From Magicicada septendecula (lineage: Eukaryota; Arthropoda; Insecta; Hemiptera; Cicadidae), in contig CM068371.1 of the NCBI GenBank assembly GCA_034769895.1, positions 402,891,469 to 402,955,468 of the forward strand: DNA of 64,000 nt. Reading direction: 5' to 3'. The notes under the pieces were generated by a model. The model saw nothing but the letters and a program-made list of their open reading frames with translations, was not told the origin of the DNA and searched no databases. Below, piece after piece: positions 46,272 through 59,684 of this stretch. The stretch's first letter is position 1, and each line of letters starts with the position of its first letter. The translations under genes were made by a program, and so were the position numbers.

Positions 46272-49200
46272 TCAACTCGTTGATAGAAATAAATTGTTGA
46301 TTTGTTCAAGTCTCCTAATGCTCTTGACTTTGTTTTCATAATAGTGTTTCATTTCCGACTGATTATACACTCCCTTCATTTTATTATTGGTAATTGTTTT
46401 AATTTCGTAAGTATTATTACCCTTCACCTGGGTTATGAGGTAAGGGCCAGTATAAAGTAGCAATAACTTCCGGGCGATACCCTCTATAGAACTGGGTAGT
46501 TGTCTATTTTTTATTAGTACTTTATCTCCCAACTGGTATGTATCCAATCTTCTCCTTTTTACTTGATCCCTTTTTTGTTGAAGTTCCACTTTATGTAACA
46601 CTCTGTTGTGCATTTCCACTTGGTCGAATTCTACTCTCTCTCCTGGAGGGAAATTTATCAATGACATAATTTCTCTTGGTGGTGGTTTATCAAACATTAT
46701 TTGATAAGGGCTAGTACCGATATTGTCATGGTATGACCAATTAAGAAAAGTCTCGGCTGGTTCAATATACTGACTCCAGTTTTTATGTTCTTGATGACAG
46801 TAGGTGCGTAGAATTCTGCCAACTTCCCTTAATACACGCTCAGCAGGATTGCTACTAGGGTGGTACACGGATGTCTTGTACGTTCTTATTTGCCAATTTC
46901 TCAATTCTTCCTTCCACCTTTTCCCCCGAAATTGCGTTCCATGATCCGTTATAATCATTTCCGGTCTTCCCACCTCAGGTAAGTATTTTTTTATAATTAC
47001 TTCTAGAATTTTCTTCGTTGTAGCTCTACTAATAGCGTAGAGTTTTGTGTATTTCGTATAATGATCAAATAATATGATGATATATTTATATTTATGTCTT
47101 CCTCCACTTCTGGGAAAAGGTCCGCAGATATCCAAAAAAATCTTTTCAAGTTTTTTATTAGATGTTATAGTAATCATGGTGCCTGTTTTCTTCTCATTAT
47201 TTACTTTTACAAGCTGACAAATGTTACAGGTTTTTACTATCTCTCTTACTCTTTTATTTATAGCTTTCACGTAACAATGTTCAGATAAAGCTTTAATAAC
47301 TTTGAGTGATCCCATATGGCCATACCTTTCATGATAATCCTGAATCAATGCTACTTCTGTTGCTGCTGGTACATATATCTTCCAGACATGATCCTTAATG
47401 GTAGGACGAATAAAAAGGATCTCTTCATAAACACAAAAAAATTTCATTATTATAGGGTCATGTTGTAATATTCTTTCCTTAATTTTTGTTAATTTATTGT
47501 CACTTTGTTGATCGATTTTTATTTTATTAATTATATCTTGTAACTCCTTTGCCATCTTAATTATGTGATATATTTTTCCAATGCTTTCTGGTTCTATTTC
47601 ACAAGTTCCTTTTTCAAGGTTAATCCGGGATAATCGGTCTGCTGTTACATTCTTCTTACCTGGAATATATTCCCAGTCTAAATTATATTCTTGAAGTATT
47701 AATGCCCATCTAGTAAGTCTGCCGTGATTAAGTTTACAATTCTTTAAAAATGAAATTGATCTGTGATCAGTTCTGATAGTCACTGGGTATCCCAAAATAA
47801 ATGTTCGAAATTTTATACATGAGAACACAACACTCAGCAGTTCTTTTTCGGTTACTGTATAATTTCTCTCACAACTACTTAGTACTCTGCTTGCAAAACT
47901 GATAACTCCATGATTTCCTTCTTCATCTTCCTGATATAGCTCACTCCCAAGGCTAATGTTACTAGCATCACAATTTATGAAAAAAGTTTATTAAAATTTG
48001 GGTGATGTAACATGATGCAATCAAGAAATTTATTTTTTACTATCTGGAAATTATTATCTTCACTTTCTTCCCATTTCCACTTGTTTTTCTTTGAAAGTAA
48101 ATATTGAAATTTAGCTGTTATTTCTGAATAACTCTGTTGAAATTTTCTATAATAGTTGCATATCCCCAAAAAGGATTGTAATTGTTTCAAGTTTCTGGGT
48201 TTGGGAAAATCTTGAATAGCCTTTATTTTTTCAGGAGATAGTTTAATTCCAGTAGCAGATAAAATGAACCCTAAAAATGGTAGTTCATGGGTGATAAACT
48301 TAGATTTATCCAGTTTTAAAGTAATATTATGTTGCAAAAGTTTATCTAACACTGTTTCCACTCGGTTACAATGCTCCTTCCAAGTACAAGACGTAATTAG
48401 TATGTCATCCACATATATGGTAGTAAAATCTAAGACTTCCTTACCCAAAATTTGGTCCATGCATTGAATGAACACAGCCACAGAATTTACCAATCCAAAA
48501 GGCAAACGCTTAAAATGATAATTTCGTCCTTCGAATATGAAAGCAACATATTGTCTGCTGTTAGGGTGCAATTCTATTTGCCAGTATCCACAGACTGCAT
48601 CCCAAGTACTCATGTACTTGCATCCAAAAAATCTTTTCATAATCTCCTCAATCTCACCTGGAGACGTGCGATCGTTAATGAGCATTTTATTCAACTCCCG
48701 AGCATCGAGACATAGTCTAACTTGACCATCTTTCTTCGGTATAGCCACCAATGGGCTGGTATATGGAGAGTTACTTCTTTCAGTTATGTCTTCCAATATC
48801 ATTTGAATTTCTTTCCTTGCTGCCTCTTTCAAAGCTTGAGCAATAGGGTATGATCGTTTATTAAAATTTACATTTTCTTTAAATTTTAGTTCACACAAGA
48901 AGTTTTTAGCTTTTCCTGGTGATTCTGAGAATACTGGTTTATATTTATTATAAATTTTTATAAGTTGTTGTTTCTGTTCTATACTAATTATTTCCGGTGC
49001 CTGCCTATTCTGAAACTCCATTATTTCTTCTATCTTCTCTTTCCAAATCTTTGATTCTGTTACTTCTATATTATTACCTAGGGTTAATCTATTATTCTCC
49101 CTAACAAAAAATGAGCTCGGACACTGAGGGGCACTTTGGCTACCAATTATCTCAGCCGTTAACTCACCATTTTCTGTGCTCAAGGTTACTAAACCCCTGG

Positions 49201-49705
49201 CCAGATTTATAATTGCAGTGTGTCGCCGTAGCATATCACACGCTATTAACACCCTAAACGGTAGCCCTTTCGCTACTAAAAATCCCATAGGTATTCCTAT
49301 TCCATTAGTGGTAACATTCAAAGACACTTGTTTTTTGATTGTTTTATTTTGTTTCCCGGTAGCACCAACAATTGTTAAATTGTTAATTGGTAAAGTAGGT
49401 ATTCTCTCAGTAGTTAACTCAGTAATACGATCTAATTCTAATTGATCAATAATTGAAATATTGGCCCCTGTATCAATCATGGCCTCTGCTGACGCTCCAT
49501 TTAATTTTATTTGTATATAGACTATGTCATTGTTCGGTGATGACTCTTTGACTACTCTTTCTTCCATTAACTCGGACTGTATATTTTTTAGAAAATTATT
49601 TCTGATAATGGTTATTGGTTTATTCAAATTAGTATTATAATTGGGTGTATGGTAAATTCTGTGCCCTGTTGTTTCTAGCAGTGACGGGCAATCACATCTT
49701 CTCAC
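46272..49705 (-). pseudogene. pol: E2 pol, frameshifted
   Basis: Same domain order and the same missing base as E1 (47,985/47,986), splitting it into 47,975-49,705 and 46,272-47,828. Private changes are Ala for Val before the protease DTGA (NGASAEAM) and Ala for Gly in the LIACDML motif, which in retropepsins follows the active site in the fold and is normally Gly. Protease function may be reduced as well. It shares an A at 47,778 with E1, where E3 and E4 have G. Confidence 0.9.
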
Positions 49706-49723
49706 TGCTGGTACCCGTTTCCC
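49662..49723 (-). promoter_or_regulatory. E2 gag-pol -1 frameshift signal
   Basis: Heptamer at 49,717-49,723 with stem and pseudoknot elements identical to E1. Confidence 0.7.
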
Positions 49724-50234
49724 CTATTTATATCATTACTATTGGTTGCTTCAACATTTTCATTATGTTGAATGTTGTTTATCGGTATCCTTTCTTCATC
49801 CCTCTCTCTGGATCTAGGTTGATCGATGTTCATACTCCTTTGTGGACCTTCGTCTCTATGATAATAATCATGTCTGTAATTCTGTCGATTATTATTAGAC
49901 CATCTTCCGCGATATCTGTTATTGAAATAACTCTGTTGTTAGCATGTACATAATTAACTCGGGGCCTATTCTCTCTTGGTGGTTCATTCCTCCGCTCCTC
50001 GGTATTCCCTGACCTCCATCTACTTCTCCTATAATAAGATTCCTGTTCATAATTTTCTAGCAGCGTTTCCATGCCTCCAATAGTTTTGATTTGTCCACTC
50101 AAGCGTGCACTTATGATCTTTTCTTCAAAATGATACGCCATTTTGGTCACTAGACACTCTTCAGGTATCTTAGGGTCTAGATACTTGGCGATACACACCT
50201 TCCCTAAAAAGTAAGCAGTAGGTGTTTGTCCCAC
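49702..50234 (-). pseudogene. gag: E2 distal gag, out of frame
   Basis: Same two frame changes and protein as E1; no private difference seen. Confidence 0.7.
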
Positions 50235-50293
50235 TGTACGGTCATACCTACCATGACAGATATCGTCCTAATAATGTTTTGTACTGATTCTGA

Positions 50294-51466
50294 TCAGTAC
50301 TTAAGTTTGAACATAGTTTTGAAACCCTCATAATCACACACCTCGTTCCTAATTGCTGTCCACCAATTATCATTGATATTTTTGAACGATTCGTCTAATA
50401 GACCTTTTATCATATTCCATCGATTCTCCTTTGATCTGTTCAAAATTTCATCTACTCTCCCTAAAAATTCAAGTGGGTTTCTGCGATAATCCCGAAAGTT
50501 TACACTTTCCTTATTGTCTGGATAAACATGATGACTGCTGCATGCAGATCTAGCACTTATTCTATCTACATCACATTGAAAATTGGTTTGTATTTGTTGC
50601 AAACTATCTAATTTCACTGCTTGGCTATCACATTGATTTTTTACATTCTCTACAATTTTATGAAACTCTGAAAATTTACAGTTTAGACTGCTTTTAATGC
50701 TATCTAACTGGTCATTATTTTCTTGTCGTATGGCCATTACACGAACTTGGTTATCTTGTTCTTCTTTTTCCATTCTTGCCTCAACTCCAATTTTAATTAG
50801 TTCCATCTTCTCTTCAGTGGTATCTAATCTTTGGTTAGTTTCTACTAATTTCTTCTCTGCCTCTTCCTTATATGCCTCTACTCTTTGGCTTAACGTATTA
50901 TTGACCAGTTCAATTTTACCTTCTAGATTTTCTCTTAATTCTTTATTGAAATTCTCCATCTTAACCTCAATTTGTTTTAAATTCTCATTATTCTCTTCAA
51001 ATTTTGCATTCATCTCTTCTCTTTGCCCTTCAACCGCTTCCTTCAGTTCATGGTATTGTTCATTCATGGTTTGTTTTAAGTTTTCCTCCTGTTTTCTAAA
51101 ATTTTCATTAGTTTGTTTATTCTGTTCCTTCAAAGTTTCCTCCTGTTTCCTAAAATTTTCGTCTATTTTATCATTTGTTTGTTTATTGCTTTCCATAATA
51201 ATTCTCAACATCTCCTGCATGCTCATATCTTCTTTTTGGGTGGATTTATCTGGTTGGTCCCCTTGGGCATCCTCTTCCACTATTTCCTTTTCCGTATCCA
51301 TAACTACTTCGGTTTCTTCTATATCACCTGTCTGTTGGTCCATTTCACTGTCCGTAACTAATTCTATTTCTTGTTCCTGTCCACCTTCTTCAATCTCCTT
51401 TTCTTCTGCCCTCTTCTTCGATTTTCCTCGGGTATTAGGCATTTCTTGTTTTCTCATAACTGCCAA
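50294..51466 (-). CDS. gag: E2 Gag N-terminal part, 390 aa
   Basis: Same premature TGA as E1. One private change, Ile for Thr in HKIVENV near residue 275, downstream of the coiled coil. Confidence 0.8.
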   Translation of the reverse strand: MAVMRKQEMPNTRGKSKKRAEEKEIEEGGQEQEIELVTDSEMDQQTGDIEETEVVMDTEKEIVEEDAQGDQPDKSTQKEDMSMQEMLRIIMESNKQTNDKIDENFRKQEETLKEQNKQTNENFRKQEENLKQTMNEQYHELKEAVEGQREEMNAKFEENNENLKQIEVKMENFNKELRENLEGKIELVNNTLSQRVEAYKEEAEKKLVETNQRLDTTEEKMELIKIGVEARMEKEEQDNQVRVMAIRQENNDQLDSIKSSLNCKFSEFHKIVENVKNQCDSQAVKLDSLQQIQTNFQCDVDRISARSACSSHHVYPDNKESVNFRDYRRNPLEFLGRVDEILNRSKENRWNMIKGLLDESFKNINDNWWTAIRNEVCDYEGFKTMFKLKY

Positions 51467-51643
51467 CGATAATTAGACTTTTTGATATATCTTTTTTATT
51501 AAATATCGAAATTCTTTTCTAATTACCGCCCTTTTACGTTGAGCGCCAATTCTGTAACGTACCGCTTAATGTGAGGTGTGCACTTGCGAGTATATTGCAA
51601 TTACAAGCTTTGTTAATTCCGCCCCACAGTTGTACGCCAATTC
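51467..51643 (-). other. E2 leader with primer-binding site
   Basis: 177 bases; same primer site and module as in E1. Confidence 0.6.
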
Positions 51644-51786
51644 TGTAACGTACGGTTTCTGCGAGAGGCGGGTGTTAGCGAAACGTCCTTCTCATTCAAG
51701 CCCCAAATGTTGGGTTCGCCAATTCTGTAACGTAAAATGAGCAGTCGCTATTTTTCAAGCCCCGCGATGGACGCCAATTCTGTAAC
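51544..51786 (-). repeat. four LTR-end/primer-site modules at the LTR3 boundary
   Basis: Modules start at 51,544, 51,635, 51,717 and 51,772. Confidence 0.85.
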
Positions 51787-52941
51787 GTTCCGCTTAATGT
51801 GAGGTGTGCACTTGCGAAAGTGTTATTGTATGCCTCACGCAGTATGCGTCACTTTTGAATTATACTAACTGACATTTTAAAAGGTATAAATAAAGGATTT
51901 TGTTTATCTTGTTTTACTCAATCTAAAAGAAATCGAGAGTGTGTGATTTGGGGTCAAGGAGGTAATTTGTTCAGCCTTATGCAGAAGAGAGAGTAAGTAT
52001 CATTATTGCCCCTCAGTTGTGACGATTTCTTCTGTATGTTGTGCTGAAATTTTCATTAACTACCCACTACAATAAATTATAACACGTTATAATTCAATAT
52101 TAATTTTCAATAATATTGCTTTATTGATTATTGATTTTTGTCTCCTGCCACCAAAATATAGGTATCACAATTAATCTTATTTGAAAAAAAAAAAATCATC
52201 TCGACTTTACCGAGTAAACATAGATCTGTCTAAGGAACAAAACATATATGTTGTTATTTACCCAATATTACGCTATAATAAAAAACATCAGTTATTACAT
52301 AATTCTTAATAATTCCCCAGGGTTCAGGGTGAATTCTTTGTGTTATGAGAGTGTCAGAAATGGATAATTGCTACGCTTTACAAATATCAAAAAATTAATA
52401 AATAATTTTGTTTATTTTTCAAATATTACGTAGTTTCCGGAATTGCCGTAAGAGAGCAGCATGTATTTGTTTACTTTGAAAGAAACATATGATAAAATGA
52501 ATATTTTTTGTTCTATTTCACTGTTAAAAAACGAGTTTTCTTCTGGACTTATTACGAAAAAATGTTTATATTACCTCGCTCCGTGTTGTCCTTACTGGAT
52601 TGAAGTTTTATTCTGTGATGAGGTACGTCTTGTGTTATTATTTCCTTTTCGTTTGGAGTATTTTCTAATTGTCTACTGGAAGTAGGCCGAACTATATTGG
52701 ATCCTCAGAATGTTTTCATCCACTGGTTTTTAATGTATATCACCATTTAATTTGGATTCCTCAGGTATAATTAGTTAGTATTCACTTTGTTTATTACTCT
52801 TGCGTGAATTTCGCCTCCTCCAACGTCCAAAAAAGGTTATTTTTTATAATTTTTGTCGCATCGTTTCTTCAACTCTCCGGTTTTTCAAAATTTTTATATC
52901 TTATGATTTACTTTATTGGGACCGGGTTATGTACCGTTACA
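51644..52941 (-). repeat. LTR3 (1,298 bp), shared by E2 and E3
   Basis: Same as LTR2, including A12. The adjoining E3 polypurine run is only 8 G (52,947-52,954), which accounts for the 6,705-base spacing. Confidence 0.9.
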
Positions 52942-52976
52942 TAAAGCCCCCCCCACTAGAACAAATTTATTTTAGT

Positions 52977-55900
52977 TCAACTCGTTGATAGAAATAAATT
53001 GTTGATTTGTTCAAGTCTCCTAATGCTCTTGACTTTGTTTTCATAATAGTGTTTCATTTCCGACTGATTATACACTCCCTTCATTTTATTATTGGTAATT
53101 GTTTTAATTTCGTAAGTATTATTACCCTTCACCTGGGTTATGAGGTAAGGGCCAGTATAAAGTAGCAATAACTTCCGGGCGATACCCTCTATAGAACTGG
53201 GTAGTTGTCTATTTTTTATTAGTACTTTATCTCCCAACTGGTATGTATCCAATCTTCTCCTTTTTACTTGATCCCTTTTTTGTTGAAGTTCCACTTTATG
53301 TAACACTCTGTTGTGCATTTCCACTTGGTCGAATTCTACTCTCTCTCCTGGAGGGAAATTTATCAATGACATAATTTCTCTTGGTGGTGGTTTATCAAAC
53401 ATTATTTGATAAGGGCTAGTACCGATATTGTCATGGTATGACCAATTAAGAAAAGTCTCGGCTGGTTCAATATACTGACTCCAGTTTTTATGTTCTTGAT
53501 GACAGTAGGTGCGTAGAATTCTGCCAACTTCCCTTAATACACGCTCAGCAGGATTGCTACTAGGGTGGTACACGGATGTCTTGTACGTTCTTATTTGCCA
53601 ATTTCTCAATTCTTCCTTCCACCTTTTCCCCCGAAATTGCGTTCCATGATCCGTTATAATCATTTCCGGTCTTCCCACCTCAGGTAAGTATTTTTTTATA
53701 ATTACTTCTAGAATTTTCTTCGTTGTAGCTCTACTAATAGCGTAGAGTTTTGTGTATTTCGTATAATGATCAAATAATATGATGATATATTTATATTTAT
53801 GTCTTCCTCCACTTCTGGGAAAAGGTCCGCAGATATCCAAAAAAATCTTTTCAAGTTTTTTATTAGATGTTATAGTAATCATGGTGCCTGTTTTCTTCTC
53901 ATTATTTACTTTTACAAGCTGACAAATGTTACAGGTTTTTACTATCTCTCTTACTCTTTTATTTATAGCTTTCACGTAACAATGTTCAGATAAAGCTTTA
54001 ATAACTTTGAGTGATCCCATATGGCCATACCTTTCATGATAATCCTGAATCAATGCTACTTCTGTTGCTGCTGGTACATATATCTTCCAGACATGATCCT
54101 TAATGGTAGGACGAATAAAAAGGATCTCTTCATAAACACAAAAAAATTTCATTATTATAGGGTCATGTTGTAATATTCTTTCCTTAATTTTTGTTAATTT
54201 ATTGTCACTTTGTTGATCGATTTTTATTTTATTAATTATATCTTGTAACTCCTTTGCCATCTTAATTATGTGATATATTTTTCCAATGCTTTCTGGTTCT
54301 ATTTCACAAGTTCCTTTTTCAAGGTTAATCCGGGATAATCGGTCTGCTGTTACATTCTTCTTGCCTGGAATATATTCCCAGTCTAAATTATATTCTTGAA
54401 GTATTAATGCCCATCTAGTAAGTCTGCCGTGATTAAGTTTACAATTCTTTAAAAATGAAATTGATCTGTGATCAGTTCTGATGGTCACTGGGTATCCCAA
54501 AATAAATGTTCGAAATTTTATACATGAGAACACAACACTCAGCAGTTCTTTTTCGGTTACTGTATAATTTCTCTCACAACTACTTAGTACTCTGCTTGCA
54601 AAACTGATAACTCCATGATTTCCTTCTTCATCTTCCTGATATAGCTCACTCCCAAGGCTAATGTTACTAGCATCACAATTTATGAAAAAAGTTTATTAAA
54701 ATTTGGGTGATGTAACATGATGCAATCAAGAAATTTATTTTTTACTATCTGGAAATTATTATCTTCACTTTCTTCCCATTTCCACTTGTTTTTCTTTGAA
54801 AGTAAATATTGAAATTTAGCTGTTATTTCTGAATAACTCTGTTGAAATTTTCTATAATAGTTGCATATCCCCAAAAAGGATTGTAATTGTTTCAAGTTTC
54901 TGGGTTTGGGAAAATCTTGAATAGCCTTTATTTTTTCAGGAGATAGTTTAATTCCAGTAGCAGATAAAATGAACCCTAAAAATGGTAGTTCATGGGTGAT
55001 AAACTTAGATTTATCCAGTTTTAAAGTAATATTATGTTGCAAAAGTTTATCTAACACTGTTTCCACTCGGTTACAATGCTCCTTCCAAGTACAAGACGTA
55101 ATTAGTATGTCATCCACATATATGGTAGTAAAATCTAAGACTTCCTTACCCAAAATTTGGTCCATGCATTGAATGAACACAGCCACAGAATTTACCAATC
55201 CAAAAGGCAAACGCTTAAAATGATAATTTCGTCCTTCGAATATGAAAGCAACATATTGTCTGCTGTTAGGGTGCAATTCTATTTGCCAGTATCCACAGAC
55301 TGCATCCCAAGTACTCATGTACTTGCATCCAAAAAATCTTTTCATAATCTCCTCAATCTCACCTGGAGACGTGCGATCGTTAATGAGCATTTTATTCAAC
55401 TCCCGAGCATCGAGACATAGTCTAACTTGACCATCTTTCTTCGGTATAGCCACCAATGGGCTGGTATATGGAGAGTTACTTCTTTCAGTTATGTCTTCCA
55501 ATATCATTTGAATTTCTTTCCTTGCTGCCTCTTTCAAAGCTTGAGCAATAGGGTATGATCGTTTATTAAAATTTACATTTTCTTTAAATTTTAGTTCACA
55601 CAAGAAGTTTTTAGCTTTTCCTGGTGATTCTGAGAATACTGGTTTATATTTATTATAAATTTTTATAAGTTGTTGTTTCTGTTCTATACTAATTATTTCC
55701 GGTGCCTGCCTATTCTGAAACTCCATTATTTCTTCTATCTTCTCTTTCCAAATCTTTGATTCTGTTACTTCTATATTATTACCTAGGGTTAATCTATTAT
55801 TCTCCCTAACAAAAAATGAGCTCGGACACTGAGGGGCACTTTGGCTACCAATTATCTCAGCCGTTAACTCACCATTTTCTGTGCTCAAGGTTACTAAACC

Positions 55901-56410
55901 CCTGGCCAGATTTATAATTGCAGTGTGTCGCCGTAGCATATCACACCCTATTAACACCCTAAACGGTAGCCCTTTCGCTACTAAAAATCCCATAGGTATT
56001 CCTATTCCATTAGTGGTAACATTCAAAGACACTTGTTTTTTGATTGTTTTATTTTGTTTCCCGGTAGCACCAACAATTGTTAAATTGTTAATTGGTAAAG
56101 TAGGTATTCTCTCAGTAGTTAACTCAGTAATACGATCTAATTCTAATTGATCAATAATTGAAATATTGGCCCCTGTATCAATCATGGCCTCTGCTGACAC
56201 TCCATTTAATTTTATTTGTATATAGACTATGTCATTGTTCGGTGATGACTCTTTGACTACTCTTTCTTCCATTAACTCGGACTGTATATTTTTTAGAAAA
56301 TTATTTCTGATAATGGTTATTGGTTTATTCAAATTAGTATTATAATTGGGTGTATGGTAAATTCTGTGCCCTGTTGTTTCTAGCAGTGACGGGCAATCAC
56401 ATCTTCTCAC
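52977..56410 (-). pseudogene. pol: E3 pol, frameshifted
   Basis: It carries the E1/E2 deletion (54,690/54,691), giving 54,680-56,410 and 52,977-54,533, but has G at 54,483 as in E4. A silent-looking private G lies near 54,363. The protease and RT part otherwise equals the E4 sequence except at residue 54 (Glu here, Val in E4). It is thus intermediate between E4 and the E1/E2 pair. Confidence 0.9.
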
Positions 56411-56428
56411 TGCTGGTACCCGTTTCCC
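56367..56428 (-). promoter_or_regulatory. E3 gag-pol -1 frameshift signal
   Basis: Heptamer at 56,422-56,428; downstream structure unchanged. Confidence 0.7.
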
Positions 56429-56939
56429 CTATTTATATCATTACTATTGGTTGCTTCAACATTTTCATTATGTTGAATGTTGTTTATCGGTATCCTTTCT
56501 TCATCCCTCTCTCTGGATCTAGGTTGATCGATGTTCATACTCCTTTGTGGACCTTCGTCTCTATGATAATAATCATGTCTGTAATTCTGTCGATTATTAT
56601 TAGACCATCTTCCGCGATATCTGTTATTGAAATAACTCTGTTGTTAGCATGTACATAATTAACTCGGGGCCTATTCTCTCTTGGTGGTTCATTCCTCCGC
56701 TCCTCGGTATTCCCTGACCTCCATCTACTTCTCCTATAATAAGATTCCTGTTCATAATTTTCTAGCAGCGTTTCCATGCCTCCAATAGTTTTGATTTGTC
56801 CACTCAAGCGTGCACTTATGATCTTTTCTTCAAAATGATACGCCATTTTGGTCACTAGACACTCTTCAGGTATCTTAGGGTCTAGATACTTGGCGATACA
56901 CACCTTCCCTAAAAAGTAAGCAGTAGGTGTTTGTCCCAC
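56407..56939 (-). pseudogene. gag: E3 distal gag, out of frame
   Basis: Identical protein and frame breaks to E1 and E2. Confidence 0.7.
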
Positions 56940-56998
56940 TGTACGGTCATACCTACCATGACAGATATCGTCCTAATAATGTTTTGTACTGATTCTGA

Positions 56999-58171
56999 TC
57001 AGTACTTAAGTTTGAACATAGTTTTGAAACCCTCATAATCACACACCTCGTTCCTAATTGCTGTCCACCAATTATCATTGATATTTTTGAACGATTCGTC
57101 TAATAGACCTTTTATCATATTCCATCGATTCTCCTTTGATCTGTTCAAAATTTCATCTACTCTCCCTAAAAATTCAAGTGGGTTTCTGCGATAATCCCGA
57201 AAGTTTACACTTTCCTTATTGTCTGGATAAACATGATGACTGCTGCATGCAGATCTAGCACTTATTCTATCTACATCACATTGAAAATTGGTTTGTATTT
57301 GTTGCAAACTATCTAATTTCACTGCTTGGCTATCACATTGATTTTTTACATTCTCTACAGTTTTATGAAACTCTGAAAATTTACAGTTTAGACTGCTTTT
57401 AATGCTATCTAACTGGTCATTATTTTCTTGTCGTATGGCCATTACACGAACTTGGTTATCTTGTTCTTCTTTTTCCATTCTTGCCTCAACTCCAATTTTA
57501 ATTAGTTCCATCTTCTCTTCAGTGGTATCTAATCTTTGGTTAGTTTCTACTAATTTCTTCTCTGCCTCTTCCTTATATGCCTCTACTCTTTGGCTTAACG
57601 TATTATTGACCAGTTCAATTTTACCTTCTAGATTTTCTCTTAATTCTTTATTGAAATTCTCCATCTTAACCTCAATTTGTTTTAAATTCTCATTATTCTC
57701 TTCAAATTTTGCATTCATCTCTTCTCTTTGCCCTTCAACCGCTTCCTTCAGTTCATGGTATTGTTCATTCATGGTTTGTTTTAAGTTTTCCTCCTGTTTT
57801 CTAAAATTTTCATTAGTTTGTTTATTCTGTTCCTTCAAAGTTTCCTCCTGTTTCCTAAAATTTTCGTCTATTTTATCATTTGTTTGTTTATTGCTTTCCA
57901 TAATAATTCTCAACATCTCCTGCATGCTCATATCTTCTTTTTGGGTGGATTTATCTGGTTGGTCCCCTTGGGCATCCTCTTCCACTATTTCCTTTTCCGT
58001 ATCCATAACTACTTCGGTTTCTTCTATATCACCTGTCTGTTGGTCCATTTCACTGTCCGTAACTAATTCTATTTCTTGTTCCTGTCCACCTTCTTCAATC
58101 TCCTTTTCTTCTGCCCTCTTCTTCGATTTTCCTCGGGTATTAGGCATTTCTTGTTTTCTCATAACTGCCAA
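56999..58171 (-). CDS. gag: E3 Gag N-terminal part, 390 aa
   Basis: Identical protein to the E1 copy, with the same premature TGA at 56,999-57,001. Confidence 0.8.
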   Translation of the reverse strand: MAVMRKQEMPNTRGKSKKRAEEKEIEEGGQEQEIELVTDSEMDQQTGDIEETEVVMDTEKEIVEEDAQGDQPDKSTQKEDMSMQEMLRIIMESNKQTNDKIDENFRKQEETLKEQNKQTNENFRKQEENLKQTMNEQYHELKEAVEGQREEMNAKFEENNENLKQIEVKMENFNKELRENLEGKIELVNNTLSQRVEAYKEEAEKKLVETNQRLDTTEEKMELIKIGVEARMEKEEQDNQVRVMAIRQENNDQLDSIKSSLNCKFSEFHKTVENVKNQCDSQAVKLDSLQQIQTNFQCDVDRISARSACSSHHVYPDNKESVNFRDYRRNPLEFLGRVDEILNRSKENRWNMIKGLLDESFKNINDNWWTAIRNEVCDYEGFKTMFKLKY

Positions 58172-58348
58172 CGATAATTAGACTTTTTGATATATCTTTT
58201 TTATTAAATATCGAAATTCTTTTCTAATTACCGCCCTTTTACGTTGAGCGCCAATTCTGTAACGTACCGCTTAATGTGAGGTGTGCACTTGCGAGTATAT
58301 TGCAATTACAAGCTTTGTTAATTCCGCCCCACAGTTGTACGCCAATTC
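58172..58348 (-). other. E3 leader with primer-binding site
   Basis: 177 bases, same layout as the other leaders. Confidence 0.6.
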
Positions 58349-58491
58349 TGTAACGTACGGTTTCTGCGAGAGGCGGGTGTTAGCGAAACGTCCTTCTCAT
58401 TCAAGCCCCAAATGTTGGGTTCGCCAATTCTGTAACGTAAAATGAGCAGTCGCTATTTTTCAAGCCCCGCGATGGACGCCAATTCTGTAAC
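58249..58491 (-). repeat. four LTR-end/primer-site modules at the LTR4 boundary
   Basis: Modules start at 58,249, 58,340, 58,422 and 58,477. Confidence 0.85.
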
Positions 58492-59647
58492 GTTCCGCTT
58501 AATGTGAGGTGTGCACTTGCGAAAGTGTTATTGTATGCCTCACGCAGTATGCGTCACTTTTGAATTATACTAACTGACATTTTAAAAGGTATAAATAAAG
58601 GATTTTGTTTATCTTGTTTTACTCAATCTAAAAGAAATCGAGAGTGTGTGATTTGGGGTCAAGGAGGTAATTTGTTCAGCCTTATGCAGAAGAGAGAGTA
58701 AGTATCATTATTGCCCCTCAGTTGTGACGATTTCTTCTGTATGTTGTGCTGAAATTTTCATTAACTACCCACTACAATAAATTATAACACGTTATAATTC
58801 AATATTAATTTTCAATAATATTGCTTTATTGATTATTGATTTTTGTCTCCTGCCACCAAAATATAGGTATCACAATTAATCTTATTTGAAAAAAAAAAAA
58901 ATCATCTCGACTTTACCGAGTAAACATAGATCTGTCTAAGGAACAAAACATATATGTTGTTATTTACCCAATATTACGCTATAATAAAAAACATCAGTTA
59001 TTACATAATTCTTAATAATTCCCCAGGGTTCAGGGTGAATTCTTTGTGTTATGAGAGTGTCAGAAATGGATAATTGCTACGCTTTACAAATATCAAAAAA
59101 TTAATAAATAATTTTGTTTATTTTTCAAATATTACGTAGTTTCCGGAATTGCCGTAAGAGAGCAGCATGTATTTGTTTACTTTGAAAGAAACATATGATA
59201 AAATGAATATTTTTTGTTCTATTTCACTGTTAAAAAACGAGTTTTCTTCTGGACTTATTACGAAAAAATGTTTATATTACCTCGCTCCGTGTTGTCCTTA
59301 CTGGATTGAAGTTTTATTCTGTGATGAGGTACGTCTTGTGTTATTATTTCCTTTTCGTTTGGAGTATTTTCTAATTGTCTACTGGAAGTAGGCCGAACTA
59401 TATTGGATCCTCAGAATGTTTTCATCCACTGGTTTTTAATGTATATCACCATTTAATTTGGATTCCTCAGGTATAATTAGTTAGTATTCACTTTGTTTAT
59501 TACTCTTGCGTGAATTTCGCCTCCTCCAACGTCCAAAAAAGGTTATTTTTTATAATTTTTGTCGCATCGTTTCTTCAACTCTCCGGTTTTTCAAAATTTT
59601 TATATCTTATGATTTACTTTATTGGGACCGGGTTATGTACCGTTACA
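58349..59647 (-). repeat. LTR4 (1,299 bp), shared by E3 and E4
   Basis: Same as LTR1, including A13. E4 polypurine run at 59,653-59,662 (10 G). Confidence 0.9.
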
Positions 59648-59684
59648 TAAAGCCCCCCCCCCACTAGAACAAATTTATTTTAGT